Assembly: GCA_018065065.1 (NCBI GenBank)
Contig: JAGHTZ010000087.1
Location: 1 to 36,809 of the forward strand
DNA: 36,809 nucleotides
Source of the DNA: Candidatus Equadaptatus faecalis
Lineage (GTDB): Bacteria > Synergistota > Synergistia > Synergistales > Synergistaceae
Direction of reading: 5' to 3'
Position numbers and translations under genes: made by a program. The notes beneath the pieces are model-generated. The model worked only from the letters and a program-made list of their open reading frames with translations. It made no database searches and had not been told where the DNA came from. Positions 6,019 to 13,229 of the stretch are shown piece after piece (positions within the stretch are counted from its first letter, which is position 1; each line of letters opens with the position of its first letter).

Positions 6019-7001
6019 TAAATTGTCTTTGCTGCGGAAAACCTTTAGGCAAAAATCTTTCTCCCGATGAACTGCAAACCGGCTGGCATAATAAATGTGT
6101 CCGTAACTTTTTCGGAACAAGGTTTCTTCCTGACATCAGCATAACGAATAATGTTATAGAAGAGCTTGCAGAGAAAAGTACGCAGCGCGGTTATACAGTA
6201 CCGGGCGTACAGAAGAAGCTTTCACTGCATCTCTCAGCCGGCAGTGCTTCAGAAAAACCCCGTCTGACTCTTGTCGATTTTCCGTCAGGCTATATCCTTA
6301 AACCTCAAACAGTGGAATATCCTGCACTTCCCGAGGCGGAATACCTTGTTATGAGTATGGCACGGCTTTCAGGAATAAAAACTGTGCCATTTGCGCTGCT
6401 GAATGACGGCGGAAATAACGAGCCTGCCTACATAACAAAACGCATTGACAGAAAACTTGGTTTAAAAGACAATGCAGTGCAAATGTTTGCAATGGAAGAT
6501 TTTTGCCAACTGGCCGGGCGTATGACCCCTGATAAATATAAAGGTTCGTATGAGAGCTGCGCAAAGATAGTCTCGGAATATTCTTCACGTGCAGGTCTTG
6601 ATATGACCGAGTTGTATCTGCGTGTTGTCTTTTCGTTTGCAGTCGGCAATTCCGATATGCACCTGAAAAATTTCTCTCTTATCGAAACATCGCCCAAAAG
6701 CCGTGTATATGTGTTGTCGGAAGCCTACGACATGCTTCCCGTTAATCTTGTCATCCCTGCCGATACAGAGCAGCTCGCGCTTACGCTGAATGGCAAAAAA
6801 AATAACATACACAGAAAAGATTTCACCGAATTTGCAAGGGTGTGCGGTATTCCACCGCATGCAGCCGACAATCTGGTTGCAAGTATTGTGAACAGATATT
6901 CCCAATATACTGCTCTGTGCCGCAATTCGCTTCTGCCTGAACAGATGAAGATTGATTTTGAAAAACTGATATCGGAAAGGATAAAGATACTGGCAGAATA
7001 G
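6015..7001 (+). CDS. hipT: HipT-like serine/threonine kinase toxin (HipA C-terminal type)
   Basis: A 328-residue HipA-family kinase lacking the N-terminal subdomain, which is encoded separately by the gene before it. The ATG at 6015 has AGGGAG 8 bases upstream and overlaps hipS by ATGA. Residues 4-28 contain C-x2-C and H-x2-C, a possible metal site. The glycine-rich loop is YTVPGVQKKLSL (60-71), the catalytic loop GNSDMHLKNF (211-220, Asp214) and the metal-binding Asp is in EAYDM (Asp239). Characterised HipA-type toxins phosphorylate aminoacyl-tRNA synthetases (GltX for HipA, TrpS for E. coli HipT); the target here is unknown. E. coli HipT has an autophosphorylated S-x-S just before GVQ; here the place is Thr61-Val-Pro63, so the second Ser is missing. 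Confidence 0.87.
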   Translation: MINCLCCGKPLGKNLSPDELQTGWHNKCVRNFFGTRFLPDISITNNVIEELAEKSTQRGYTVPGVQKKLSLHLSAGSASEKPRLTLVDFPSGYILKPQTVEYPALPEAEYLVMSMARLSGIKTVPFALLNDGGNNEPAYITKRIDRKLGLKDNAVQMFAMEDFCQLAGRMTPDKYKGSYESCAKIVSEYSSRAGLDMTELYLRVVFSFAVGNSDMHLKNFSLIETSPKSRVYVLSEAYDMLPVNLVIPADTEQLALTLNGKKNNIHRKDFTEFARVCGIPPHAADNLVASIVNRYSQYTALCRNSLLPEQMKIDFEKLISERIKILAE

Positions 7002-7018
7002 CCGTGTGAATTACAACA

Positions 7019-7051
7019 AAAGCGCCGGAAACCGGCGCTTTGTTTTTTGTT
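7019..7051. terminator. Bidirectional terminator between hipT and the LPS operon
   Basis: AAAGCGCCGG AAA CCGGCGCTTT is a 10-bp stem, followed on the plus strand by GTTTTTTGTT and preceded on the minus strand side by T-rich sequence as well. It lies between the convergent 3' ends of hipT (7001) and the membrane-protein gene (7059) and can stop transcription from both sides. Confidence 0.85.
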
Positions 7052-7058
7052 CTAAAAT

Positions 7059-7823
7059 TTACCGTCCGTATTTTACCGAAAGCACGTCGCGCGCCGTGTA
7101 GTAAATTTCCATTACCTGATTGTCCCTGTGCTGCTGGAACATGAGGCAGCTGCAGGCAAGAAGCGCGAAGATGAGAACAAACTGTTTGAAGTTAAGGCTG
7201 CGGCCTTTTATTTTAGCGGCATGCCAGATAAAGCGGAGTATCAGCAGGCTGAAGAGGATTATCAGCGGTATGACGTACCAGCGCATTGCAAGCACGTATT
7301 CTATCGCGGACGCAAAGCTTGCGTGTTTGAATTCCCAGTAGCTTTCCGCCGTAAACCACTGTCCCGTAGTGAAATAGTAATTCCACAGTACTGAAACAGG
7401 CGCCAGTATCCACGCCCAAAGCAGATACGACGCCGCGTTTATGAAAACGCAGCGGTTAAGCAGAAAGGTTGTAAGCATTAGCGTGCAGGATATTCCCGTG
7501 CAGAAGCAGATGAAGTATTCGTTTTCCGCATAGGGTATCGCATCGTTGACAAGAAATTTAATGAGGTCGACCGAAAGGAACAGAAACATCAGTATTCCGT
7601 AAACTTTTGCGAATTTTTTTTCGTCAGCCGCAAAATATGCCGTTGCATTTATCAGCAGCGCGCAGGCAATAAACGGTAAAAAACTGTGAAGCAGCCCGTA
7701 CGCGTTCAAACGCCCTTCTCCAAATATCTGCAAAAGCACAAAGAACAGATACGCACCTGCAATGCGTATTCCGTATTTTTTTGCCGTTTCCCTGTCAATT
7801 CTGCCTTTGAGCAAGTTTAACAT
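7059..7823 (-). CDS. Polytopic membrane protein of unknown function, end of LPS operon
   Basis: 254 residues with about six hydrophobic segments: near 21-35, 44-65, 76-92, 104-122, 131-150 and 182-202, plus one near 215-230. The end is soluble and Tyr/Arg-rich (MEIYYTARDVLSVKYGR). I do not recognise the family. It begins 18 bases after the gmhA stop on the same strand and ends at the shared terminator, so it is the last gene of the heptose operon and may act in envelope assembly. The layout is loosely like the membrane half of phosphoethanolamine transferases, but no catalytic domain follows, so this remains only a resemblance. Confidence 0.7.
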   Translation of the reverse strand: MLNLLKGRIDRETAKKYGIRIAGAYLFFVLLQIFGEGRLNAYGLLHSFLPFIACALLINATAYFAADEKKFAKVYGILMFLFLSVDLIKFLVNDAIPYAENEYFICFCTGISCTLMLTTFLLNRCVFINAASYLLWAWILAPVSVLWNYYFTTGQWFTAESYWEFKHASFASAIEYVLAMRWYVIPLIILFSLLILRFIWHAAKIKGRSLNFKQFVLIFALLACSCLMFQQHRDNQVMEIYYTARDVLSVKYGR

Positions 7824-7841
7824 TCAATTTTTTCCCCGCGG

Positions 7842-8408
7842 TTAAAAATCTTTTTCCGCAGCTTCGCACAGCGTATGCCCGATAAGTATGTGCATTTCCT
7901 GTATTCTCGGCGTAAAAGAGGACGGAACATTGAGCAGAACGTCGGCGATTTCCGCCATTTTGCCGCCGCTTTCGCCCGTCATGGCTATTGTTTTCACTTC
8001 AAGTTCATGCGCCGCAAGCATTGCGTTCAGCACGTTTTTGCTGTTTCCGCTTGTGGAAATTCCCACAAGCAGGTCGCCTTTTCTGCCGTGCGCTTTAACC
8101 TGACGGGAATATATTTCGTCAAAGGAGAAATCGTTCGCGATTGCCGTAAGCGCCGACGTGTCGCAGTGAAGCGCCATGCCTGCAAGCGGACTGCGGTTTT
8201 TGAGGTAGCGTCCGCTGAGTTCTGCCGCAAGGTGCTGCGCGTCTGCCGCAGACCCACCGTTGCCGCAGAACATTACGCGTCCGCCGTTTGCCAGCGTTTC
8301 ACGAATTAAACTTCCCGCTTCGGCAACAGACCGGGCAAGAACGTCCATTTTTGCCGCAGTTTCCCTGTGTTCGTTCAGATTTTTAAGAAAGATTTCAGCG
8401 TCTGTCAT
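7842..8408 (-). CDS. gmhA: Phosphoheptose isomerase GmhA
   Basis: 188 residues of a SIS-domain isomerase that converts sedoheptulose 7-phosphate to D-glycero-D-manno-heptose 7-phosphate, the first step to ADP-heptose. It has FCGNGGSAADAQHLAAELSGRY (about 47-68), the family signature, GISTSGNSKNVLNA (SIS phosphosugar loop), and the C-terminal EMHILIGHTLCEAAE. The length is that of E. coli GmhA. The ATG overlaps the gmhB stop by 4 bases (ATGA), so the two are translationally coupled. Confidence 0.95.
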   Translation of the reverse strand: MTDAEIFLKNLNEHRETAAKMDVLARSVAEAGSLIRETLANGGRVMFCGNGGSAADAQHLAAELSGRYLKNRSPLAGMALHCDTSALTAIANDFSFDEIYSRQVKAHGRKGDLLVGISTSGNSKNVLNAMLAAHELEVKTIAMTGESGGKMAEIADVLLNVPSSFTPRIQEMHILIGHTLCEAAEKDF

Positions 8409-8944
8409 TTTTTCAGCACCCCAATCAGGATATCCGCCGCTTCGTTCAAATCTCTTGCATTGTACGTTCCGCGGACACCTTTTTCATACTGCTCTTTGCC
8501 GTAGCCTGTAAAAACAAGCACCGACGGCACTTCCAGTTTTTCCGCAAGCTGCACGTCAGATTTTTTGTCACCTATTGCGCAGAATATGTCGCTGCGCGAA
8601 AAACCGAGCTTTTTTGCCGCCTGCTCCACCAGTCCTGTTTCAGGTTTTCTGCAGCTGCATTCTGCTTCCGGCAGATGCGGGCAGCAGAAGAAAGCATCTA
8701 TTTTTACGCCTTGCTCTGCAAACAGAGACGCAATTTTTTCGTTCGTTGCGTTGAGTTCCCGTTTTGTAAAATAGCCCCTGCCTATCCCTGACTGATTTGA
8801 AACAACCACAAAATGAAAGCCTTCTGCGGCAAGCTTTTTCAGCCCTTCCGCAGCGCCTTCGCACAGCACCGCTTTTTCAGGCTCGTGCAGATAGCCTGTA
8901 TCTGCGTTAAGCGTTCCGTCCCTGTCAAGGATTATTATTTTCAT
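8405..8944 (-). CDS. gmhB: D-glycero-D-manno-heptose-1,7-bisphosphate 7-phosphatase GmhB
   Basis: 179 residues of the HAD superfamily. The nucleophile motif ILDRDGTLN is at 4-12, VVVSNQSGIGRG at about 46-57, the zinc-loop cysteines in CCPHLPEAECSCRKPETG at about 87-104, and the late acid motif GDKKSDVQLA at about 124-133. It removes the 7-phosphate from heptose 1,7-bisphosphate before ADP transfer. The C-terminus overlaps gmhA by ATGA, and its own ATG overlaps the hldE stop by ATGA, so hldE, gmhB and gmhA are tightly coupled. Confidence 0.95.
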   Translation of the reverse strand: MKIIILDRDGTLNADTGYLHEPEKAVLCEGAAEGLKKLAAEGFHFVVVSNQSGIGRGYFTKRELNATNEKIASLFAEQGVKIDAFFCCPHLPEAECSCRKPETGLVEQAAKKLGFSRSDIFCAIGDKKSDVQLAEKLEVPSVLVFTGYGKEQYEKGVRGTYNARDLNEAADILIGVLKK

Positions 8945-10413
8945 TTAATCTTTTCAATAATTCCGGTCGTCGAATAACCCTGCGTAAGCGGAATTATTGC
9001 AACTTCGTCCGCAAATTCGCGCCCTGCGACCTGCTCCGGCAAATAGTCGCCGCCCTTGGCGATTACGTTCGGATGCAGCACGGAAAGCAGTTCGTGCGGC
9101 GTATCTTCGCCGAAGATGACAACAAGGTCTACGGCTTCCAGCGCGGCAAGTATTTTTGCCCTGTCCGCTTCACCGTTTACAGGCCGTCTTTCGCCTTTAA
9201 GCCGCTTTACGGAGGCGTCGGAGTTAAGCCCGACAATAAGTCTGTCGCCAAGTTCTTTTGCCTTGTTGAGCGAGTCTATGTGGCCGCTGTGGATTATGTC
9301 AAAGCAGCCGTTTGTAAAGATTACTTTTCTGCCTGCGGCTTTCCACTCAGCACAGGTTTTTGCCGCCTCTTCCCTGCTGACAATTTTGTCCATGTAAGAA
9401 AAACCCGCTTCTTTGAGAAGCCCGAGCAGGTCTTCTGCTTTTATGGGATAAGTGCCGACCTTTCCAACGACAAACTGTGAAGCGAGGTTCGCAAGTTCGC
9501 AGCATTCCGGAAGTTCAAGCCCTGCTGCCAAAAATGCCGCTATCGTTGATATCGTGGTATCTCCGGCGCCCGATACGTCGTAGACCTCGACAGCGCTTGC
9601 CGGTATGTGCTTTACAAAATCGTCCGAAACAAGCGTTGAACCTTTTTCCGAACGGGTGACAAGAATATTTTCTATGTCATACTTTTCAATCAGCTCACGC
9701 GCCGCGTTGACAATTTCTGAGTCTTCGTTCTTTATTTCACGTCCTGACGCTTCTCCAAGCTCTTTAACGTTGGGGGTGATGAGATATGCGCCTGAATAGC
9801 AGCTCCAGTCTGCTTTTTTGGGGTCTATAAGCAGCGGAATGAATCTTTTTTCACATAATGCCGAAAGTCTTCGGCATAATGCCTCTGAACAATATCCCTT
9901 GCCGTAGTCTGAGATAACAACACAGTCCGGTTCATCGGCAAGAAGCCGCGAAGCTCTTTGCTTAGCCTCATTTTCCGTTGTTTCAATATAAACCTCTTTG
10001 TCCAGACGGAGCATTTGCTGATGTCCGCCGAGAATTCTTGTTTTAACGCTTGTCTGTCCTCTCATAATAATATTTGAACTATCAACGTCCCTCATTGCAG
10101 GATCTCCCAAAAACCGCGCCGCGTACATATCGCTGCCCAGTCTCCCAGCAGGAATAATCTGAACACCAAGCCCCGAAAGGTTTGCCAGCGCGTTTCCGGC
10201 GCCGCCAAGTACAAATTTCTCGTCTGTCATACGGACAACGGGAACAGGGGCTTCCGGGGAAATGCGTTTAACCTTGCCGCTTATGTAGCAGTCAAGCATG
10301 AGATCGCCCGCGACAGCAACGCGGCAGTCTTCAAATCTGCCGGAACAAATCTGCCTGGCTTTTTCAACCAGTCCTTTTGAAAGACCCAGTTCAGCTATAA
10401 AATTACGGGGCAT
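8941..10413 (-). CDS. hldE: Bifunctional heptose 7-phosphate kinase / heptose 1-phosphate adenylyltransferase HldE
   Basis: 490 residues, the full bifunctional length. The N-terminal ribokinase-like domain (about 1-330) has GDLMLDCYISGKVKRISPEAP, GGAGNALANL and the anion-hole motif DVSGAGDTTIS. The C-terminal nucleotidyltransferase domain (about 355-490) has FTNGCFDIIHSGHIDSL and ends GYSTTGIIEKIK. The kinase makes heptose 1,7-bisphosphate and, after GmhB acts, the second domain attaches ADP. Upstream hldD ends 25 bases away on the same strand. The ribosome binding site (GGTGAT) is weak. A near-perfect 12-bp inverted repeat within the kinase part encodes ordinary residues. Confidence 0.95.
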   Translation of the reverse strand: MPRNFIAELGLSKGLVEKARQICSGRFEDCRVAVAGDLMLDCYISGKVKRISPEAPVPVVRMTDEKFVLGGAGNALANLSGLGVQIIPAGRLGSDMYAARFLGDPAMRDVDSSNIIMRGQTSVKTRILGGHQQMLRLDKEVYIETTENEAKQRASRLLADEPDCVVISDYGKGYCSEALCRRLSALCEKRFIPLLIDPKKADWSCYSGAYLITPNVKELGEASGREIKNEDSEIVNAARELIEKYDIENILVTRSEKGSTLVSDDFVKHIPASAVEVYDVSGAGDTTISTIAAFLAAGLELPECCELANLASQFVVGKVGTYPIKAEDLLGLLKEAGFSYMDKIVSREEAAKTCAEWKAAGRKVIFTNGCFDIIHSGHIDSLNKAKELGDRLIVGLNSDASVKRLKGERRPVNGEADRAKILAALEAVDLVVIFGEDTPHELLSVLHPNVIAKGGDYLPEQVAGREFADEVAIIPLTQGYSTTGIIEKIK

Positions 10414-10438
10414 AAAATATCACCGGCTTTCGTTTCGT

Positions 10439-11404
10439 TTAATAGACTGCGCAATCCTTTGCCAGATAATTTCTGACGTAGTCCCCAGCACCTTCTTCAA
10501 GTGCCGCAAACGGCGCGTCATATCCGGCATTGCGAAGTTTTTCAATGTCCGCTTCCGTAAAATACTGATATTTCGCACGCAGACCTTCCGGCATTTCCGT
10601 GTACTCTATGGAAACTTTTCTGTCCAGCGCATGGAATACCGCTTTTGCCAGGTCGTTGAAGCTTTGGGCATGTCCTGTACCAAGGTTGAACAATCCGCTT
10701 TTGTCGGGATGCTCAAGGAAGAATTTTATAACGCTGCAAATGTCTTTCACATAGACAAAATCGCGTCTCTGTTCACCGTGCGCGTATTCCGGAAGATAGG
10801 ATTTGAAAAGCTTTATACTGTCATACTCTTTCAGCGTATTAAAAGAATGGAAAATAACGCTCGCCATGGAACCTTTGAAATATTCGTTGGGTCCGTAGAC
10901 ATTGAAAAATTTCATTCCGACGTGCTGCGGCGGACGTTTTGCCTTTTTTTCAGCCCAAAGGTCAAACAACTGTTTTGAGTAGCCGTAGCCGTTCAGAGGA
11001 CGCAGTTTTTTAATGTCACTTTTGTCGTCAAAGCCTTCGCTGCCGTCTCCGTAGGTCGCGGCACTGCTTGCGTAAAGGAACGGAATTCCGCGCTCAGCAC
11101 AATAATTCCAGAGTGTTTTGCTGTAATTCAGATTATTTTTGTAAAGGTAATCAAAATCTTTCTCGGTTGTTGCCGAGCAGGCACCGAGATGCACAACCGC
11201 TGAAACGTCCTTTATCTGCGGCAGAACGGGAAGGAACTCCGCTTTGTTGAAATATTCAATATAGCGTTTGTTGACAAGATTTCTCCATTTTTCAGTCGAA
11301 GCAATGTTGTCCACAACGATTACGTCATCGCATCCCGCATCGTTGAGCGTACGCAGCATGCAGCTTCCTATAAATCCTGCGCCGCCTGTTAATATAACTT
11401 TCAT
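10439..11404 (-). CDS. hldD: ADP-L-glycero-D-manno-heptose 6-epimerase HldD
   Basis: 321-residue extended short-chain dehydrogenase. It has TGGAGFIGSCMLRTLNDAG at the N-terminus for NAD(P), HLGACSATTEKDF (an HldD feature), the catalytic Tyr-x3-Lys in YGYSKQLFDLWA, and FFNVYGPNEYFKGSMASV. It epimerises ADP-D,D-heptose to the L,D form used by heptosyltransferases. The ATG has GGAGG 7 bases upstream. It sits 41 bases after ugd and 25 before hldE, in the middle of the operon. Confidence 0.95.
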   Translation of the reverse strand: MKVILTGGAGFIGSCMLRTLNDAGCDDVIVVDNIASTEKWRNLVNKRYIEYFNKAEFLPVLPQIKDVSAVVHLGACSATTEKDFDYLYKNNLNYSKTLWNYCAERGIPFLYASSAATYGDGSEGFDDKSDIKKLRPLNGYGYSKQLFDLWAEKKAKRPPQHVGMKFFNVYGPNEYFKGSMASVIFHSFNTLKEYDSIKLFKSYLPEYAHGEQRRDFVYVKDICSVIKFFLEHPDKSGLFNLGTGHAQSFNDLAKAVFHALDRKVSIEYTEMPEGLRAKYQYFTEADIEKLRNAGYDAPFAALEEGAGDYVRNYLAKDCAVY

Positions 11405-11445
11405 TGCAGTACCTCCGCAAATTTTGATTTACCGTTACAGATATT

Positions 11446-12684
11446 TTAATCTCTTCTGAACAAATCTCTTGAATACAGTTTTTCTTTTACGTCGTCAAGA
11501 CAGGCGTCCGAACGGTTGGCGATTATTACATCCGCCGTGCGTTTGAATTCGTCAAGGTCGTTGACGATTTTGCTGCCGAAGAATTCGCTGCCGTTTTCGA
11601 GCGTGGGTTCGTAGATTATTACCTGAGCCCCTTTTTGTTTTACTCTTTTCATTACTCCCTGTATGGCACTCTGCCGGAAGTTGTCGGAGTTGGATTTCAT
11701 GGTTAGGCGGTAGATGCCTATTGTCGCCGCTTTTTTGTTTATTATGTCTTCGTCTATGTCTTCGTAGTATTCTTTCCAGCCTGTTTTTTTGAGTACTCTG
11801 TCGGCTATGAAGGTTTTTCTTGTTCTGTTGCTTTCTACTATTGCTTTTATCAGGTTTTGCGGTACTCCTTCGTAGTTGGCAAGGAGCTGTTTGGTGTCTT
11901 TGGGGAGGCAGTAGCCTCCGTAGCCGAAGCTCGGGTTGTTGTAGTGTGTGCCTATTCTGGGATCTAAGCTTACTCCGTCTATTATTTGTTTTGTGTCGAG
12001 TCCTTTGAGTTCAGCGTAGGTGTCAAGTTCGTTGAAGTATGCTACTCTGAGCGCAAGGTAGCAGTTGGAGAACAGTTTTATTGCTTCTGCTTCCGTGAGT
12101 CCGACTATTTTTACGTCTATGTTTTCTTTTTTTGCTCCTTCAACGAGTAATTTTGCAAAGGTTTCGGCTTTTGCGTACATTTCTTTGTCGTCTTTGGGGC
12201 AGCCTACTATTATTCTGCTGGGGTAGAGGTTGTCGTAGAGCGCTTTTGATTCACGGAGGAATTCGGGGCTGAATATTATTTTGCCGCAGTTGTATTTTGC
12301 CCGTACGCTTTCTGTGTAGCCTACGGGTATTGTTGATTTGATTATCATTGTTGCTTTCGGGTTGAGTTTTATTACTTGTTCTATTACGTTTTCGACTGCC
12401 GAGGTGTCAAAGTACTGTTTGTCGGGGTCGTAGTTTGTGGGTGTGGCTATGATTACGTAGTCGGCTTCCGAGTACGCTTTTGTTCCGTCAAGGGTTGCGG
12501 TGAGGTTAAGTTCTTTTTCCGCAAGGTATTTTTCTATGCAGTCGTCCTGTATGGGCGATTTTTTGCTGTTTATGAGTTTTACTTTTTCCGGTATAACGTC
12601 AACCGCGGTTACTTCGTTGTGCTGTGCAAGGAGCACTGCAAGTGAGAGTCCTACGTATCCGGTGCCGGCTACTGCTATACGCAT
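11446..12684 (-). CDS. ugd: UDP-glucose / UDP-N-acetylmannosamine 6-dehydrogenase family, Ugd-like
   Basis: 412 residues. The N-terminal NAD fold has [19 protein letters not shown], followed by [13 protein letters not shown]. The catalytic Cys is in [15 protein letters not shown] (about 255-269), the UDP-binding domain follows, and the protein ends RDLFRRD. It oxidises a UDP-sugar to its uronate, supplying UDP-glucuronate-type precursors for envelope polysaccharide. GGAGG precedes the ATG by 8 bases. Codon use differs from neighbours over most of the gene: Ile is nearly always ATA, Arg AGA, Val GTA, with C-ending codons for Asn, Asp and Tyr. The last 250 bases look more ordinary. This could mean transfer or selection for expression. 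It is the first gene of the LPS operon. Confidence 0.9.
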   Translation of the reverse strand: MRIAVAGTGYVGLSLAVLLAQHNEVTAVDVIPEKVKLINSKKSPIQDDCIEKYLAEKELNLTATLDGTKAYSEADYVIIATPTNYDPDKQYFDTSAVENVIEQVIKLNPKATMIIKSTIPVGYTESVRAKYNCGKIIFSPEFLRESKALYDNLYPSRIIVGCPKDDKEMYAKAETFAKLLVEGAKKENIDVKIVGLTEAEAIKLFSNCYLALRVAYFNELDTYAELKGLDTKQIIDGVSLDPRIGTHYNNPSFGYGGYCLPKDTKQLLANYEGVPQNLIKAIVESNRTRKTFIADRVLKKTGWKEYYEDIDEDIINKKAATIGIYRLTMKSNSDNFRQSAIQGVMKRVKQKGAQVIIYEPTLENGSEFFGSKIVNDLDEFKRTADVIIANRSDACLDDVKEKLYSRDLFRRD

Positions 12685-12722
12685 TTCAATTACCTCCGTA
12701 AAATGCTGAATGAAGAATGAAT

Positions 12723-12739
12723 AATGAAGAATTAAGAAT
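12723..12739. repeat. Inverted-repeat arm, left, of the four-helix cassette
   Basis: AATGAAGAATTAAGAAT here is the exact reverse complement of 13203-13219 on the other side of the four-helix gene. Both arms lie in longer stretches of GAATGAAGAA-type sequence (12708-12740 and 13181-13226). Between them lies a single small gene and nothing else. Confidence 0.85.
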
Positions 12740-12773
12740 TAAAAACTTCTTTATCGTACTTCAAACAGAAGAT

Positions 12774-13151
12774 TTAGTTTTTCTTTGCTTTTTCTGCTTT
12801 AAGATTTTGTTCTGTTGTTCTGCATATTGAGGTCAGCATTCTGCAAATCTCATCAATATTGTTTTCAAAACCCGTAAAATCGTTCTCTGAAAGCTGTTTT
12901 GTGTTATAAAGCAACCTAAGCCAATAAGCAGTTTCTTTGGCTTCCTTATCCGCAATTTTCATCTTTGCAAAAAAGTCAGCCTTTGACAGCGCTCCCTGAG
13001 CTTCCACGACATTGGCGCCTATGCTTGTTGCACTCCTGTACAGTTGATTGGAAACAACAAATTCTTTGTGTTGCTGAAGCTGTTTGCACAATCCGGCGAC
13101 TTTAACGGCAAATTTTTCGCTTTTATCAAGAATAGGATTATCTTTTTTCAT
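12774..13151 (-). CDS. Four-helix-bundle protein (23S rRNA intervening-sequence family)
   Basis: 125 residues, all-helical. It matches the four helix bundle family known from intervening sequences in 23S rRNA: KSEKFAVKVAGLCKQLQQHKEF, then SNQLYRSATSIGANVVEAQGALSKADFFAKMKIADKEAKETAYWL. The SIGANVVEA motif and the ETAYWLRLL stretch are typical. The biological role is unknown, although a related fold serves as the accessory (Avd) protein of diversity-generating retroelements. No reverse transcriptase is present here. The gene stands between ugd and dnaB and is bracketed by a perfect 17-bp inverted repeat, which suggests a small mobile cassette. The start is ATG with AAGGCGG upstream. Confidence 0.9.
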   Translation of the reverse strand: MKKDNPILDKSEKFAVKVAGLCKQLQQHKEFVVSNQLYRSATSIGANVVEAQGALSKADFFAKMKIADKEAKETAYWLRLLYNTKQLSENDFTGFENNIDEICRMLTSICRTTEQNLKAEKAKKN

Positions 13152-13202
13152 CTAAACCGCCTTTAAACCACCTTGCCCTCATTCGTTCTTCATTCATTCT
13201 TC

Positions 13203-13219
13203 ATTCTTAATTCTTCATT
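13203..13219. repeat. Inverted-repeat arm, right, of the four-helix cassette
   Basis: ATTCTTAATTCTTCATT, exact reverse complement of 12723-12739. It sits in a TTCATTC-rich stretch immediately downstream (minus strand) of dnaB. Confidence 0.85.
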
Positions 13220-13229
13220 CATAATTGCT

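Noticed and set aside
9840-9900. Near-perfect 12-bp inverted repeat inside hldE
   Set aside because: It encodes ordinary residues of the kinase domain (CRRLSALCE), lies well inside the gene, and has no T-tract, so it is probably chance.
10298-10978. 226-codon plus-strand ORF over hldE and hldD
   Set aside because: It crosses the junction of two certain genes on the other strand.
12746-12772. Hairpin after the four-helix gene as a terminator
   Set aside because: The stem is only about five base pairs with a long loop, though TTTTT follows on the minus strand; too weak to list as a feature.
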